A stretch of 64,000 nt of DNA, taken from contig JAFFSR010000242.1 in assembly GCA_017163975.1 (NCBI GenBank), forward strand, positions 1,327,001 through 1,391,000, in the 5' to 3' direction. This document shows positions 27,701 through 39,220 of this stretch, piece after piece. The DNA comes from Anastatus disparis (lineage: Eukaryota; Arthropoda; Insecta; Hymenoptera; Eupelmidae). Positions within the stretch are counted from its first letter, which is position 1. Each line of letters begins with the position of its first letter. The notes under the pieces were generated by a model, which saw only the letters and a program-made list of their open reading frames with translations, was not told the origin of the DNA and searched no databases. A program made the translations under genes and the position numbers.

Positions 27701-29972
27701 CACATATATAGCCTCGCGCGTATCGTTGACGCCTCTCAGCATGACGTCCATACGTTATATACGTTTTAACTCCTCCATTGTCATAACACTTGAATGAAAA
27801 AAGCTCCCTCTTCAACTTGAAGCTTTAGCGATGAAAAGTGCATTTCGTCGACGTATATACATATATACATATCCAATGGAATTCAATATACGTTAGAAAA
27901 CAATTTAATCGTTTCGCATTTCCCTAGCGAATGCATATATATTTTTTTCTTTATCTTTTTTTTCTTCTTCTTTTGCTTCCTTTATTTCTTTATTTTTTTT
28001 GTATTTTGCTGGAAATTCCCCAGAGCGTAGAACGCACACGCGAGATAAATGCGCGGCTGGTGCTATACAAGAGGTAAGAGCAACGAAATTAGTTCGATGC
28101 AATTTGTAACGATTCATCGCACTCTTTTAGCTTGTTTATCAGCTTCTTTCTAAAGTGTTTGCAAGCGCAGGAAAAAAAGCTTGTTTCTCGCATTAATTTG
28201 TCGTAATAAATAAACTTTCGGGAATATTTGTTGAAAAAAAAAATTTTTTTCTATAAAGACGAAAAAATTGAATTATGATAGCATAATAAAATTTGATTTC
28301 TTGGAAAAATAAAATTTAATTGCGATATATGTAGGTCGCATTGCAAAATTTTGGCACGTACGATGAAAAAGTTCCAAAACGTTATTTTCTCCTACTCTGA
28401 TATATAATGTTGAAATTGTATTTTATCTATCTCAAAGTATAGATGAAATTGATTTTAAAAGTTTTTTCCTTAGTTTTTAATTTTTACCTAATAATTTTAA
28501 TTAATGTAAAACACAAAATTTTTCCTTTTATTTTTTGAAAATATAATTTTTTTTTAAATAAAATAAATAAATTTATTATACTTCCAAATCATGAGATAAT
28601 TTAAAGTAATTCGAGTTAAGTAAAAGTTGTTTAAAAGTTTAAGTAAAATTACTTAACCGAAAGTGACGTTTACACGAGTCCTAAGTAAAATTTGTTGTAG
28701 AATCTGTGAGTAAATTGGAATTGATATAACACGCTGGAGAAACTTTATAAGCTAATTTTACTTAACCTTAAGTAATATTTACTTAATATACTTTTCTCTG
28801 CAAAATTTATTTTCGACTCCTTATCTTTGAATTTTTTTTCTTAAACGTTTTTTATGCAAGAAATAAAAAAAAAGAAAAGGAGAGAATATTTAATAATGAA
28901 AAAAGTTATTTTAAATTAAAGACAATGTTGAACATTTATAGCTGTTTAATTCTAATATTATCATGTAAATCCTAGTTTATCGCGCGAAATCGAAAGCTTC
29001 GTCTCGGGGTCTTAGATGCGCATGATCAGGTAAATTCTGGCAGCAGGGAGGACGCGAGGACCGGTCGGTTTTAATAGCCAGCAGAATATTCATTTAATTA
29101 ACAAAGTTACGAGAAATTCTCTTATAGGTTAAACGAGAATCACGTGACGTTTCGTCGTCCTTACCTTTTAACCCATTGAATTTAAGCGTGTATGTATGCG
29201 TCTGTGCATGTTACTATATACAAGCACAACTGCATAGCACATTTAACCCTCTTCAAAGGCTATATAGTCTATATAGATTACAACGCTGTCCTAAACTCGT
29301 TGGACTCTGAAAACGTGCACTTTCATATATACCTTCTTATACCAGCCGTAGTGGCTTTACAACCAATAACAGCTGAGGATTCAGAGTATATAATACAAGA
29401 GAAGAGAGAAAGAGAGATAGTCTTGATCGTCGAACTTTCCGAAAATTGCCGAATAACATTTCGATTTGCCCGTTCAACGTACAAGAGTAGCAATGAACCA
29501 ACTGACTATATCTTAACAAAACCTTTGTTTTAGAATGTGCTTAAAAGGCTTATCGGCTATTTGGTCACAAAGAATTATATTGATAATTTCACTTGGTAAA
29601 TTGGAGAAATTTAACTTTTATCGACTTCAGTCAACATTAGAACTAAGAAAATTGGAAAATAGTCAATGGATATAGCAAAAAATTCTATAAAATAAGTTGA
29701 AAATTATTGAAGTATAAAAGTTGTTTATACTTCAATAATTTTATTTATTAAAATCTGTAAAGATGTCTTACTAATCGTACATCTAAAAATAAAAAAATTA
29801 TTTAAGCTTACACTATTTTTTAAATAATTGACCTAGTTTTACTTATTCCTTTAATAAAAATTAACAAACACAACATACTGCTTTTGGATTTCGAATTTTT
29901 TTCTTAAGTTCAAAATATTTGAAAAAAACGCCTTATTTAGTTTAATGTTATGAGCAATTTTGTTTGAATTTT
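24759..29972. other. Gene-free stretch around recursive site 2
   Basis: Holds recursive site 2 and islands at 25150-25330, 26000-26290, 27600-28140 and 28980-29530. Around 28610-28800 several TTAAGTAAAA / TTTTACTTAA motifs in both orientations suggest a decayed short inverted-repeat element, too degraded to delimit. Confidence 0.55.
27216..27257 (+). promoter_or_regulatory. Candidate recursive splice site 2
   Basis: A long T tract (27226-27240) leads into CTGTTTCAG (AG at 27248-27249), followed directly by GTAAAT (27250-27255). TTAAC, with its A at 27223 and 26 nt before the AG, is a good branch-point candidate. The fused acceptor and donor match the established recursive splice site architecture of long insect introns. 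The site lies 21,552 bp after site 1. No open coding exon follows. The function is inferred from the motif and spacing; no transcript data are available here. Confidence 0.6.
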
Positions 29973-30373
29973 AAAGCTTTTTAAATATATTAGCATTCGC
30001 TTTATGGTCATATAGTTTTAAAACTAATTATTCTAAAAGATTTTTCCCAGAGATATATAAAGGTTGAGATTAAGAATTTTCGATTGAAAATTAAAATATG
30101 TTCAAAAAGCTCAATTTGTTCAAAAGTTATAAAGTAATAAAAATTAAGATAAAATTTAGAGCAAAATGTCCCATAAAGTTTCTATACATATTTTCAGCTA
30201 AATTATCTTAAGCCTTTCATAAGTTTGAACAAATTAAGCTTTATGAGTACATATTTTTTCAAACGAAAAATTGTAATCTTAACTTTTAATATTTCTTACA
30301 AAAATTTTCTAGAGATTTAAAGATAATTAATTCAAAAGCAGTGCAGCTACATTTGTAAATTTTTTTAAAAGCC
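29973..30373. mobile_element. Diverged foldback element, copy 1
   Basis: The left half contains AACTAATTATTCTAAAAG, then GTTGAGATTAAGAATTTTC, then CTCAATTTGTTCAAAAGTT. The right half carries the diverged reverse complement of the same blocks in mirrored order, with the centre near 30170. The blocks are recognisable across about 200 bp per arm but with many mismatches, so the insertion is old. A second copy of the same layout lies at 42434-42800. No coding sequence or clean target duplication is visible, and the edges are approximate. Confidence 0.65.
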
Positions 30374-31684
30374 AAAATGACCTATAATTTTGAAGGAATA
30401 GAACTATGAACCAAGTGGACGCTGCTTTTTCAAAGTTTAAAAAAAACTGAGAGAGCCAAACGCAACGTACCCGTCTTGTAAGTCAATGTCAAATCTTGAA
30501 GAAAACTTAACTGTAATCTGAAAAGCAACGAGCGTAAAAGAGAAATGGAAACGTTACGATGCGACACAGGCAATAAAACCGCCGCTAACTTGGAAGGAAA
30601 AATTATCGGGTTCCTCGTAAGAAATACCGTCTCACTTTAACTCCATCCATTTCCTTGGTTTTCAAGCTGAGAATCTCAGAAAACGGCTTTATCGAAAGAC
30701 TGCATCGTAGTAACTAAACTATCCTTTCGTTGAAAGCTCATCGCGCGATAAAAAAAGGGAAAAAAATCTGTATTACATCGTATCTTCAAAGTCTTACGAA
30801 TGAAAGTGTAAAAAAATAAAACGAACCTTTATAGTTATATTTGGCAAAATGCCTACACTCACTCCTCGGCTTTATTATCTTCCTGTAGTATGCTAAGAAT
30901 TTTCTCTTTCTATTCTATTGTTGTGAAGCAACAATTACTATAAAGAGATTTTCTCGTAGTAAGACTGCTTATAAGCGTTAAATCTGAACCCGCATGCTTT
31001 TACGCAAGATTAGCTTTTATCTTTTGCTTTTTCAAAGAGAAAGCGTTGCAAAGGTGTTGGATTTGGAAATAGAGATTTTGATGAATTTGCACAATTTTAA
31101 TGTTCCTAAATCAAAAAAACTTTTTCTAAAAATTTCTTTTTTGGTCTCCAAGCGATGAAAATTTTTATTTATATTTGCAGAACGAACGCTATATTGATTA
31201 AACAAGAAAAATAAAAAAAAAATCTTAAATGTTTTACTTATAAGAATAAGAATATTAAAATAAGCTTTCTTTCTGAGAAAGCATACTGTTTAAGCATTTA
31301 GCAGCATTTTTACTCGGCAAATTGGTAATTAGTAAACGTTAATACCAACGATATCTTTTTCTAGCTTCGTTGTTTTTTCTTTTTAAGACTCTGTTCTTAA
31401 ACGTTCACTTAATGCAATTTTAAATTGCTCGGCTTGAATAATTTTTTTTTATATCACTGTTATATACTGTAGATGCTACTTTTTAAATTTCAAGAACCTA
31501 CATTTAGATTTTAAAAATGCGCTGTTGAATGTACCCCTTTAAATTTATTGTCTGATAATTAATGTTAATAAATACATTTTTTTGTAAAAACATTGTGTAT
31601 TGTAATTACATTCTGACTTATATTGAAGATCTTATTATGCATGGAATAAAATAAATTGTCCAAGCATTTCAATTACCAGTTGAT

Positions 31685-31701
31685 TTTTTTTTTTTTTTTT
31701 T
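31685..31701 (+). repeat. Poly(T) tract
   Basis: About 17 or more consecutive T, followed by further T-rich runs to 31735. There is no adjacent retroelement body or target duplication that I can define. Confidence 0.9.
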
Positions 31702-32375
31702 CAATTTTTTTTGTTGTAAAAAATATTTTTTTTTTGATTAAAAATGTATTTTATACTTTAAAATATTAAAATTTTAATTGTGGTCTTAACTTCTTAACTG
31801 AAATAACGTTGTTCAAGTACGTTAATAAAAATATAATTACTGTTTGGTCTTGCATGTAATTCCTCGAAAACGATTAATGCCTATATCTATAGATTCATAA
31901 TTTAGTTATACTTGAAGACGAATGAATAAGACAAACGGAATGATGAAATTGTTCACTCATAAAATAATGATGATCGCTTAAAATCGTGAGTTCAGATTTT
32001 TAATTGCTGCTTTTTACCGGCAAGCATATTCTATAATTGTTAGTGTCTATTTTCGTCCTATAGATAATTTTCTTCCGATTGTCCGTATCTATATAACGTA
32101 GGTATAGCAATAACAGGATAGTCGGAGTATATAGATTGTCGATTCGATATCCCTCCAACGTACAAATGACAATTAACGTTAACGTTGGCTAAGCGCATGC
32201 AACGACTATGCTACTAGTGCGCAATTGTTGTCCAGGTTGGGATTCTCTTTTGTAGGGAAGAGAAGTTTTGGAGTAAGAGATTTGAATCCTTGTGTAATAA
32301 CTGAAATTCAGTAAGCGGCACGTTTTCCAAGAGAGAATAATAGCCGTGAGGCAAAGCTGATATCCTCTCTCTACT

Positions 32376-32552
32376 ATGCCTGGATCAAGTGGAGCTTCGG
32401 ACGAAGCGATTCCAAACGGCCGATCGCTCTCCTCATTACAAAGTACTTCCTTCTTCTCTTTTTGTCCCTCTCGCTTGTACTCTTCTTCTCTTTCTATCTT
32501 TCTTTATTTAACTGTATTCGAGCTCGTTTTTACTCTGTCGCACTCGTTTTGA
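32376..32552 (+). other. 58-codon open frame in a GC-richer island
   Basis: The frame starts MPGSSGASDEAIPNGRSLSS, which has a coding-like composition for about 22 codons. It then runs into pyrimidine-rich sequence giving Phe/Ser/Leu. A weak donor-like GTACTT occurs at 32443 where the composition changes, so an alternative first exon is conceivable. The start context is poor and no family is recognised. Confidence 0.15.
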
Positions 32553-34762
32553 ATGCACGAAGTGCAGCTATAAAAGATGCTTCCGAGGATTTGCTGCTGA
32601 GCAACCCCCTCCCTTAGCAAAAGCAATCTGCAGTACTTCGATTTTATTTGCATTGCATGCTCGACTGCCAAGTGCCTCGTATTTATTTGAATCTTTAAGG
32701 GAGATCATTCGTTACTTTACTCAGATGAAATTGTTAATTAAGAAATTTATGAAAAAGAGACTTAATTTAAGTAATTTGATTAATTATAAAAAATTTAAAA
32801 AGTTTAAAATTTAAGATCTATAACAACTTTTTATTTTAAAAATGATTTTCGTGATGAAAATAAAAAAATGATTTTAAACCAGAAATTGACCATTTACTAT
32901 GTTATAATGTTAATCTTAGCAAAAAATTAGTATTATAGATGCTCTTATTTTTATAAAGATAGATCTTGAAAAATGAATCTTTTGCGAAGAAATTAAGGTT
33001 ATCCATTTTGACGTAGCTAAATCTATAGTCTGTTAATAAAACAGAAAAATATTTTGTTAGGTTGATATTCGGAATTTAAATTTGTACGAACATTGCGAAA
33101 ATACTAATTTTCCAGGACTCGCACATGTGTATATGTATATATATAACGAGAACGAGGATTTAAAGCCCAGGGAATCGCTTCAATCAAAATGTGCTTTAAC
33201 CAATGAAACGTGGAGCTGCAAGCTCTACGAAACGATCATGTCGATGGGCGCTATAATGCAATCGTAAATGCATTATGCAATGGCAAAAGCTCTGTCGATT
33301 TTACCTATAGTATAGGTAGATATATAGAAAGTAGAAAGAGATAGAATTAGAAATGTCTGTATGAAAATGGTATATTGTGCGCGAGCGTTAGTTCATAAAA
33401 CATTCATAACGAGCCATTTTACGTGCAAAACAGCAACGCCTTTCCCCTTTTCTAAAGCACGCTGGGTCCGAACTTTCGGCATATATTCTCTAGAGGCGAC
33501 AATACCAGCCAATTCCACGAACAATCTCGCCAACTTTTTTCTCTTTTTCTCTCTCCCTCTTTCTCTTTTCCTCTTCATTCAAATGTATCTAGCAAAAAGA
33601 TTGTCATGTTGTAGGGTAGAACGAATATTGCATTTACGAGCCAAGGGCTGACTAAAATCAAAAATTTTTGTAGCTTTGTCAAAGCTGCTGCAAACTTTAT
33701 ATTTTGTTTTGAATTTCTTCTTTTATTGGTCGATGCTGAACAGCGAATAAGCAAAATTGAGAAACACAGTAAGTTTTTGTACACATTTTGATTACTAGTA
33801 ATAAAATTTCTTTTTTAGAACTGTAATTTTGAATTAATTTTATGTGTTTTTCATTTACATGGAAAATAGGTTAGCAAAAACGGATTTTCATATAACCCAT
33901 CATATATCTCTGAATGTATATTAAATAACAGTTAAGTGTAGAACTATATATGCATAAGTCAACGAAATTAAATGCTATCGGAAATGTACTTCAGCATGAT
34001 TTTACGTATGAATTAATTGATTATTGAATTGATCGTAAGCCTTTGATTATTGAAAAGAGAATAAAATGCTTGGAGTAATATTTGAAATATTTTGAAACAT
34101 AAAATATGTTTTAAAATTTATCTGGAACATTTAGTATTGCTTTTTCCACTAAATTTTCAAATTTAAAATATGACATGTAATCAAATTTATCGAAAATCCA
34201 TAGACTCAGTTTTTATTGCATTTTGACTATTTCTAGTTTGGTGAATTTTAGTATCAAAGCTATAAAAAATTTCTGAATTTATTCCAATACCTTTACTTTC
34301 GCCATTAGATTAAATAATTTTCAATAATTTTATTTTTTCAATCATATGAATAAATGTGTAGTTACTGTAATGATATTTATGGTACTAGTAACTATTACTT
34401 TTCTAAATATATGAATTTCCTACATATTATAAATAAAATATAAATATGTAATCACGTATCATAATTATGAATATATTAAATAATCATACTACGTCTAAAC
34501 GTCTTTTTACTTAAAATAAAACAACTTGACGAAAATGAAAGAAGCTATAAAGATGATAAAACGTCATCATACTTCGAAGAAGTGAGTTTAATTAGTCTAG
34601 CTTCACATAATAACGAGACAGTGGAGTTTGAGAAGGTAATTAGAATATGAAGTCGTCGATGTAGAGCCTGCATGCATTTAAATCGAGAGCCCACAGTACG
34701 CCTAGTCAGCCAAATGAAATTTCAATTGATCGAGAATCGAATGAGAAAGAGATAGAGAACCA

Positions 34763-34781
34763 AGAGAGAGAGAGAGAGAGA
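34763..34781 (+). repeat. (GA)n microsatellite
   Basis: About nine GA units within a purine-rich stretch (34741-34870). Confidence 0.9.
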
Positions 34782-36448
34782 CAGGGAGAGCAATAGAGAA
34801 TTAGTCGGCTAAAGTTCTCTCGCGAGCAAATCAACTCTATAACACTCGAAAGAGAAAAAGAGAGAGAGGGGGAGATGCAGTCGCGCGCATATTATGATTC
34901 AAGAGGGAAAATTCAGTCCAGCAATAAATCCCTCCTGAGTTATATATTTGAATATTATTGAAGCTCTGTATAGTCATTTCACTTCCGATATCCACTTCAC
35001 TTTGTTTTTTTTTCTTCGCGTGCACGCTTTTTTCAGACAACGTTCTTTCTATAATTCTGAGCTTTTAAATAATTTTTTTTAAAATATCGTGGGGAACAAT
35101 GCATGCTAACTAATATTTTTTTTCTTTTCATTCAATGAAATGAAATATGATATTTTTAATATTAGATTGAGATAGATATGTGCTTCATAGAAATAGAGTT
35201 ATAGTTCAAATCTATTCTAGTTTTATTAATTAAAAAAAAATTTTATTAGAGTTTTAATATTTGGCATTCTTTTTATAGAGATCTTAAATTACATATAGGC
35301 AAATATTAGCTCTATTTTTTCATTCAAATATTAATCTATTTTAATGATTATATTCATCTAAATACTAATAGATTGGAAAAATAATTCTAAATGTTAATTT
35401 TAATTAAATGCTTGATAATTTAGTGTTCGTATAAACTAAATTGTTCATTATTAATTTGAAAAAAAAAAAATTTTCTATTTTTGTTTCTTATACGCTTTTA
35501 TTAAATAGTGTATTGTATTCAAATATATTTTTTGATACTAAATTAAAAAATAAAAATTTCTCCAGTTGCATAAATCAAGGATTGAAGCAACCAATTACGT
35601 AAAAAATGAAAGAACAATTTAAATAATCAATGACTTGCAGGTACGATAATAATAAAGTTAAATTAACAGAGAAAGATATTTAGAAAGATGAGTGCATAAA
35701 AGATTGTTCATGTTGAAAGTTAACTTTTTAGAAAATACAAGCTGGGTTGTCAGTTGAGACAGAAAATGAATTGATTGTACATTGTGTAACAAGAGATAAA
35801 TATAGAATAGCTGGAGGTAATAATAATAATACAGCGACCTTTACTACTACTACAGATTGTTATAAAGGTAGACTTTCACTGTCTCTCTCTTGAATCAAGT
35901 TTGCTAAGTGTGCTACCAAAATGCGAGCTACGTACAATACTCGAACTTGCTTTTCTTTGATAGAATGAAACTTTAAGTTGAGCTTTACGTGTTCTATGCC
36001 ATACCAATTCAAAGGAACATTGTTATTATTTTAATTTATCTCTGATTTTCAACAAATAATTAATTATTTTCGAATTATTCACAACGCTGTTTTTAAGTTA
36101 ATTCATTTATTATCAATTATGAAAACATATTAATATAATCAACTTAATTTAATAGCTTTTTCAATTCAAATCAATTATAAGATATTCATTTTTTATGATT
36201 AACTTCAAGAACAATTATTTTAATTACATTTAAAATTATTTTTAAAAAATGTGATTTTTAACATTAGCAATTTTTAAATGATTTTACTCGTTTACAATTT
36301 TAAAATAAATTCGTTTATCTAGAATCACGATCTACGCTTTCGATGTAAAACGTTAACAACATTCGGCTGAAAAAATGCTAAAAATAAGTCAAAAAATAGA
36401 ATATGAAAAAACAAGAAAATATCGTTATACTGACTGAAAATTAATTTT

Positions 36449-37311
36449 CCTTCATACCCGTGCCGAAACTTTGCCTAAAAGTGCTCCTCATGCGGCAGGG
36501 AACCAGCCGAATACATTCGTGTTATTCCGTTACATACGTGCGCAGAACGCACCGCGCAGCTACGAACTGTACGTTTTCTCGGTCACTTCGCTGTCTGCTG
36601 TATACTTAAACTATATCTATATATACGCGAATGTCTAACCTCAGCATTAAATAGATAAATGCATACATCATACTTGTAGTTATTAAATAAATAAACACAC
36701 TCGATATTAATACACTAATATACATATAATAGTTTAAATTATAACGAATTATAACTTTCGTTTAAAATAGATATTCTTTTTCATACACGTTTCTTTTAAT
36801 TCACGACACTCTTTTAAACACTTCATGATTGTTTTTGTACAAAGAAAATAATTAAATTTACGTTTTTACACGTTTTGCTTTACACGTTTTGTTTTTGTGC
36901 ACTTGATATTAATACATTTATATTTATTAAAATGAACTATATCTTTACTAACATACACAATTGTTTTAACTCACAATTTTTTCTTTTGCTCTTTAAAAGG
37001 TTTTCATACACAAAATATAGTATTATAAAAGTATTATAAACACATTTCATTATTTCTCACGTTTTTTAAATTTGAATTATCATTTATATATTTATTGTGT
37101 ATCTTACGTTAACTGCTATGTGTGCTGCTATGTTCGGTTTTTTCTCTCTCTCTTTCTCTACCGAACTCAACTGTATACTGTAATTACTTGCGCATGCGCG
37201 CTACAACGAAATAACGCAACAGATGACTCTTCGCTTTTGACAAATTTTTTTTTATTAAAAATGGAGTTTTATCACTTTTTGGGGTGGCAAAGTTCCGGCC
37301 GGGCATGAAGG
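36449..37311. mobile_element. TIR element, tandem unit A
   Basis: The element starts with CCTTCATACCCGTGCCG (36449) and ends with the complementary CGGCCGGGCATGAAGG (ending 37311). The terminal inverted repeat is about 27 bp, extended by TTTT/AAAA outside. The interior has subterminal GC-rich segments: CGCACCGCGCAGC on the left, and a CTTGCGCATGCGCGCTACAAC motif near 37188-37208 on the right. The centre is AT-rich. No open frame resembles a transposase. Unit B (37449-38200) has the same ends and the same landmark order. It is followed directly by a palindrome. Confidence 0.7.
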
Positions 37312-37448
37312 AAAATCGTATACGTTCCTCGGCACGAAACAGGCTCATCATATGCGCGTGTTTTGCTTCGCTCGGCTTCGCCTCGCGAAGCAAACCAACA
37401 CGCGCATGGAATGAGCCTGTTCCGTGCCTCGGAACGTAATATACTATT
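37312..37448. repeat. Palindrome A (core 37321-37440)
   Basis: The arms read ACGTTCCTCGGCACG, then AACAGGCTCAT, then GCGCGTGTT, then GCTTCGC. The mirrored series follows after the centre near 37380 and ends at CGGAACGTAAT (37440). Arms of about 55 bp have only a few mismatches, giving a strong GC-rich hairpin in an AT-rich setting. The stretch 37291-37448 is matched by unit B with a single difference that I can see (T at 37325 against C). It lies between the two tandem TIR units. Opposed open frames here are by-products of the palindrome. Confidence 0.85.
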
Positions 37449-38200
37449 CCTTCATACCCGTGCCGGAACTTCGCCTAAAAGTGCCTCTCGTGCGGCAGGG
37501 AACGGGCAAATTACATTTGTGATTTTCTTTACAATCACATGCTCAGAAGCCACTGCGCACCTTCATACTACAACAGTTTCGGTTGCTTCACTGTCTGCTG
37601 CATGTTCCGACTATATCTATATATACTCAGTATGTCTAACCTCTGTTATTATACATCAAACATCGTTAGACATGACTGTTAAAATTATGAAATACACACA
37701 CACATAATAATTACACACGTTTTTTTATATGAATTATCATTAGAATATTTACTGTATATCCTATGTTATCAGCTATAGGATACACATGTTCCGTTTTTTC
37801 ACATTTCTTTCATGCATACACAATTTTTTTTTAACTCGCGATATTTTTTTCACGACACTCACAACACGCTTTTAGACACTTAAAAAATAAAAATACAATA
37901 AAATAATTGAATATTTATGTTCTTTTTTTGTTTGTTTACACGTTTTATTTATTTGAATTGTTAAATAAAACGAATTGTTTATCCTATGTTAACCGCTATA
38001 GGACTTTTATTTGCGATTCTCTCTCTCATTCTCTCTCTCTTTCACGCTCTCAACGTATACTATAGTTTCTTGCGCATGCGCGCTACAACAAACTAAAGCA
38101 TCAAATGACTTTTCACTAGAAGTCGTTTTCGATGTATTTTTTTACTTAAAAATGAATTTTTATCTTTTTGGGATGGCGAAGTTCCGGCCGGGCATGAAGG
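37449..38200. mobile_element. TIR element, tandem unit B
   Basis: The left end CCTTCATACCCGTGCCGG begins at 37449, eight bases after palindrome A. The right end CGGCCGGGCATGAAGG finishes at 38200. The interior repeats the landmarks of unit A in order: a GCGGCAGGGAAC block, CACTGTCTGCTG, CTATATCTATATATAC, TATGTCTAACCTC, a pyrimidine-rich stretch, and TTGCGCATGCGCGCTACAAC. There are many substitutions and indels, and the unit is about 110 bp shorter than A. The interior divergence contrasts with the almost invariant palindrome next to it. Confidence 0.7.
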
Positions 38201-38336
38201 AAAATCGTATACGCTCCTCGGCACGAAACAGGCTCATCATATGCGCGTGTTTTGCTTCGCTCGGCTTCGCCTCGCGAAGCAAACCAACACGCGCATGGAA
38301 TGAGCCTGTTCCGTGCCTCGGAACGTAATATACTAT
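38201..38336. repeat. Palindrome B (core 38210-38329)
   Basis: This is a second copy of palindrome A, in the same position relative to its TIR unit and in the same orientation. It has arms of about 55 bp around a centre near 38270, containing GCTTCGCTCGGCTTCGCCTC. It ends CGTAATATACTATT, the same 14 bases that end palindrome A. Beyond this point the similarity to the first unit stops, so it marks the right boundary of the tandem array. Confidence 0.85.
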
Positions 38337-39180
38337 TTTACTTTTGGTATATGTTATACCGCAATTCAATTAAAATAAAATCGTTATTTTTATACAGACT
38401 TTTACATTTTTGTTTGTTTCAAACCCAAAAGGGTATATTTTCAATTTGCGAAAAATAATACGCTAAAATATTAAAAAAAACAATCAAGCATTTTATAGGG
38501 AATCGAATACAATGATAAAGTTTTGGTTAATTGACTATGCTCAAATATTTATTTACATGGAATAAATTCGATCTTTTTTTTAATCGAAATTCATAGAAAA
38601 TTAATATATTTTTTTTAAAAATTAATTTCCGAGAAATTTGATAATTTTAAATTTTAAACAGTTTAAATGTTTTTTTGGCAATTGTTTACTAACTATTCAA
38701 CAATTTTTATTTAAATTAATATCAATTTTGTGTTTAATTAATGGAAACTTGATTCACCAAAACAATGAAACATCAAAGAACGTTATGCAAATAATTGTAT
38801 AAAGTATTATCAAAATTAAATAGGACACAGTAGACTAACAATATTTTTCATATTTGTTCTTAAAGCTGATATACTGTTAATAACGATGATATTATTTACT
38901 CCTTTTTTTAACATTTTTAATTAATTTCGGGTCGCTGAATAAAATATTAAACTGATTTTATAATTATAGATCAATAACCAATTTATTGTTTTAAAATAAC
39001 AATAAATAAATTTGAAAATAATTCTCAAAGACTAGCTTTCACAAAGTCTGACACATCGCAAAGTAAATGCCGAGTAAATTAACAGATTTTTCAGGCTTTA
39101 CTATCACAAAGCATTTAAAGGTACATTTTCTAAAGTCTTGTCGTGTTTTTAAGTCCTTGGGTATAGTAATATAACCGCGA

Positions 39181-39220
39181 CAGCAGCAACAACAATAACA
39201 ACAACAACAACGACACAACA
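39181..39220 (+). repeat. (CAA/CAG)n trinucleotide tract
   Basis: CAGCAGCAACAACAATAAC followed by repeated AAC units. It is imperfect. Confidence 0.9.

Larger units (their letters stand above)
30374..36448. other. Gene-free stretch
   Basis: Islands at 30440-30990, 32040-32690, 33080-33640 and 34660-35040 lie in AT-rich DNA. CTATAAAAG at 32568-32576 resembles a TATA box but has no supporting initiator or coding exon. No mobile element is recognised. Confidence 0.55.

Noticed and set aside
28610..28800. Possible decayed inverted-repeat element with TTAAGTAAAA motifs
   Set aside because: The motifs are short and AT-rich, and boundaries and target duplication could not be defined.
32568..32576. 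TATA-box-like CTATAAAAG
   Set aside because: Such a match is expected often in AT-rich DNA, and no initiator, exon or downstream frame supports a promoter.
17060..35645. Other CAG|GT sites on the + strand, such as 17074 (TGCAGGTGCAC) and 35639 (TTGCAGGTACGA)
   Set aside because: Neither has the long T tract directly before the AG, and their donors are weaker, so they do not meet the recursive-site pattern.
37184..38369. Repeated open frames on both strands over the two palindromes, encoding similar peptides
   Set aside because: They are a consequence of the near-identical GC-rich palindromes being open in several frames. They are not genes.
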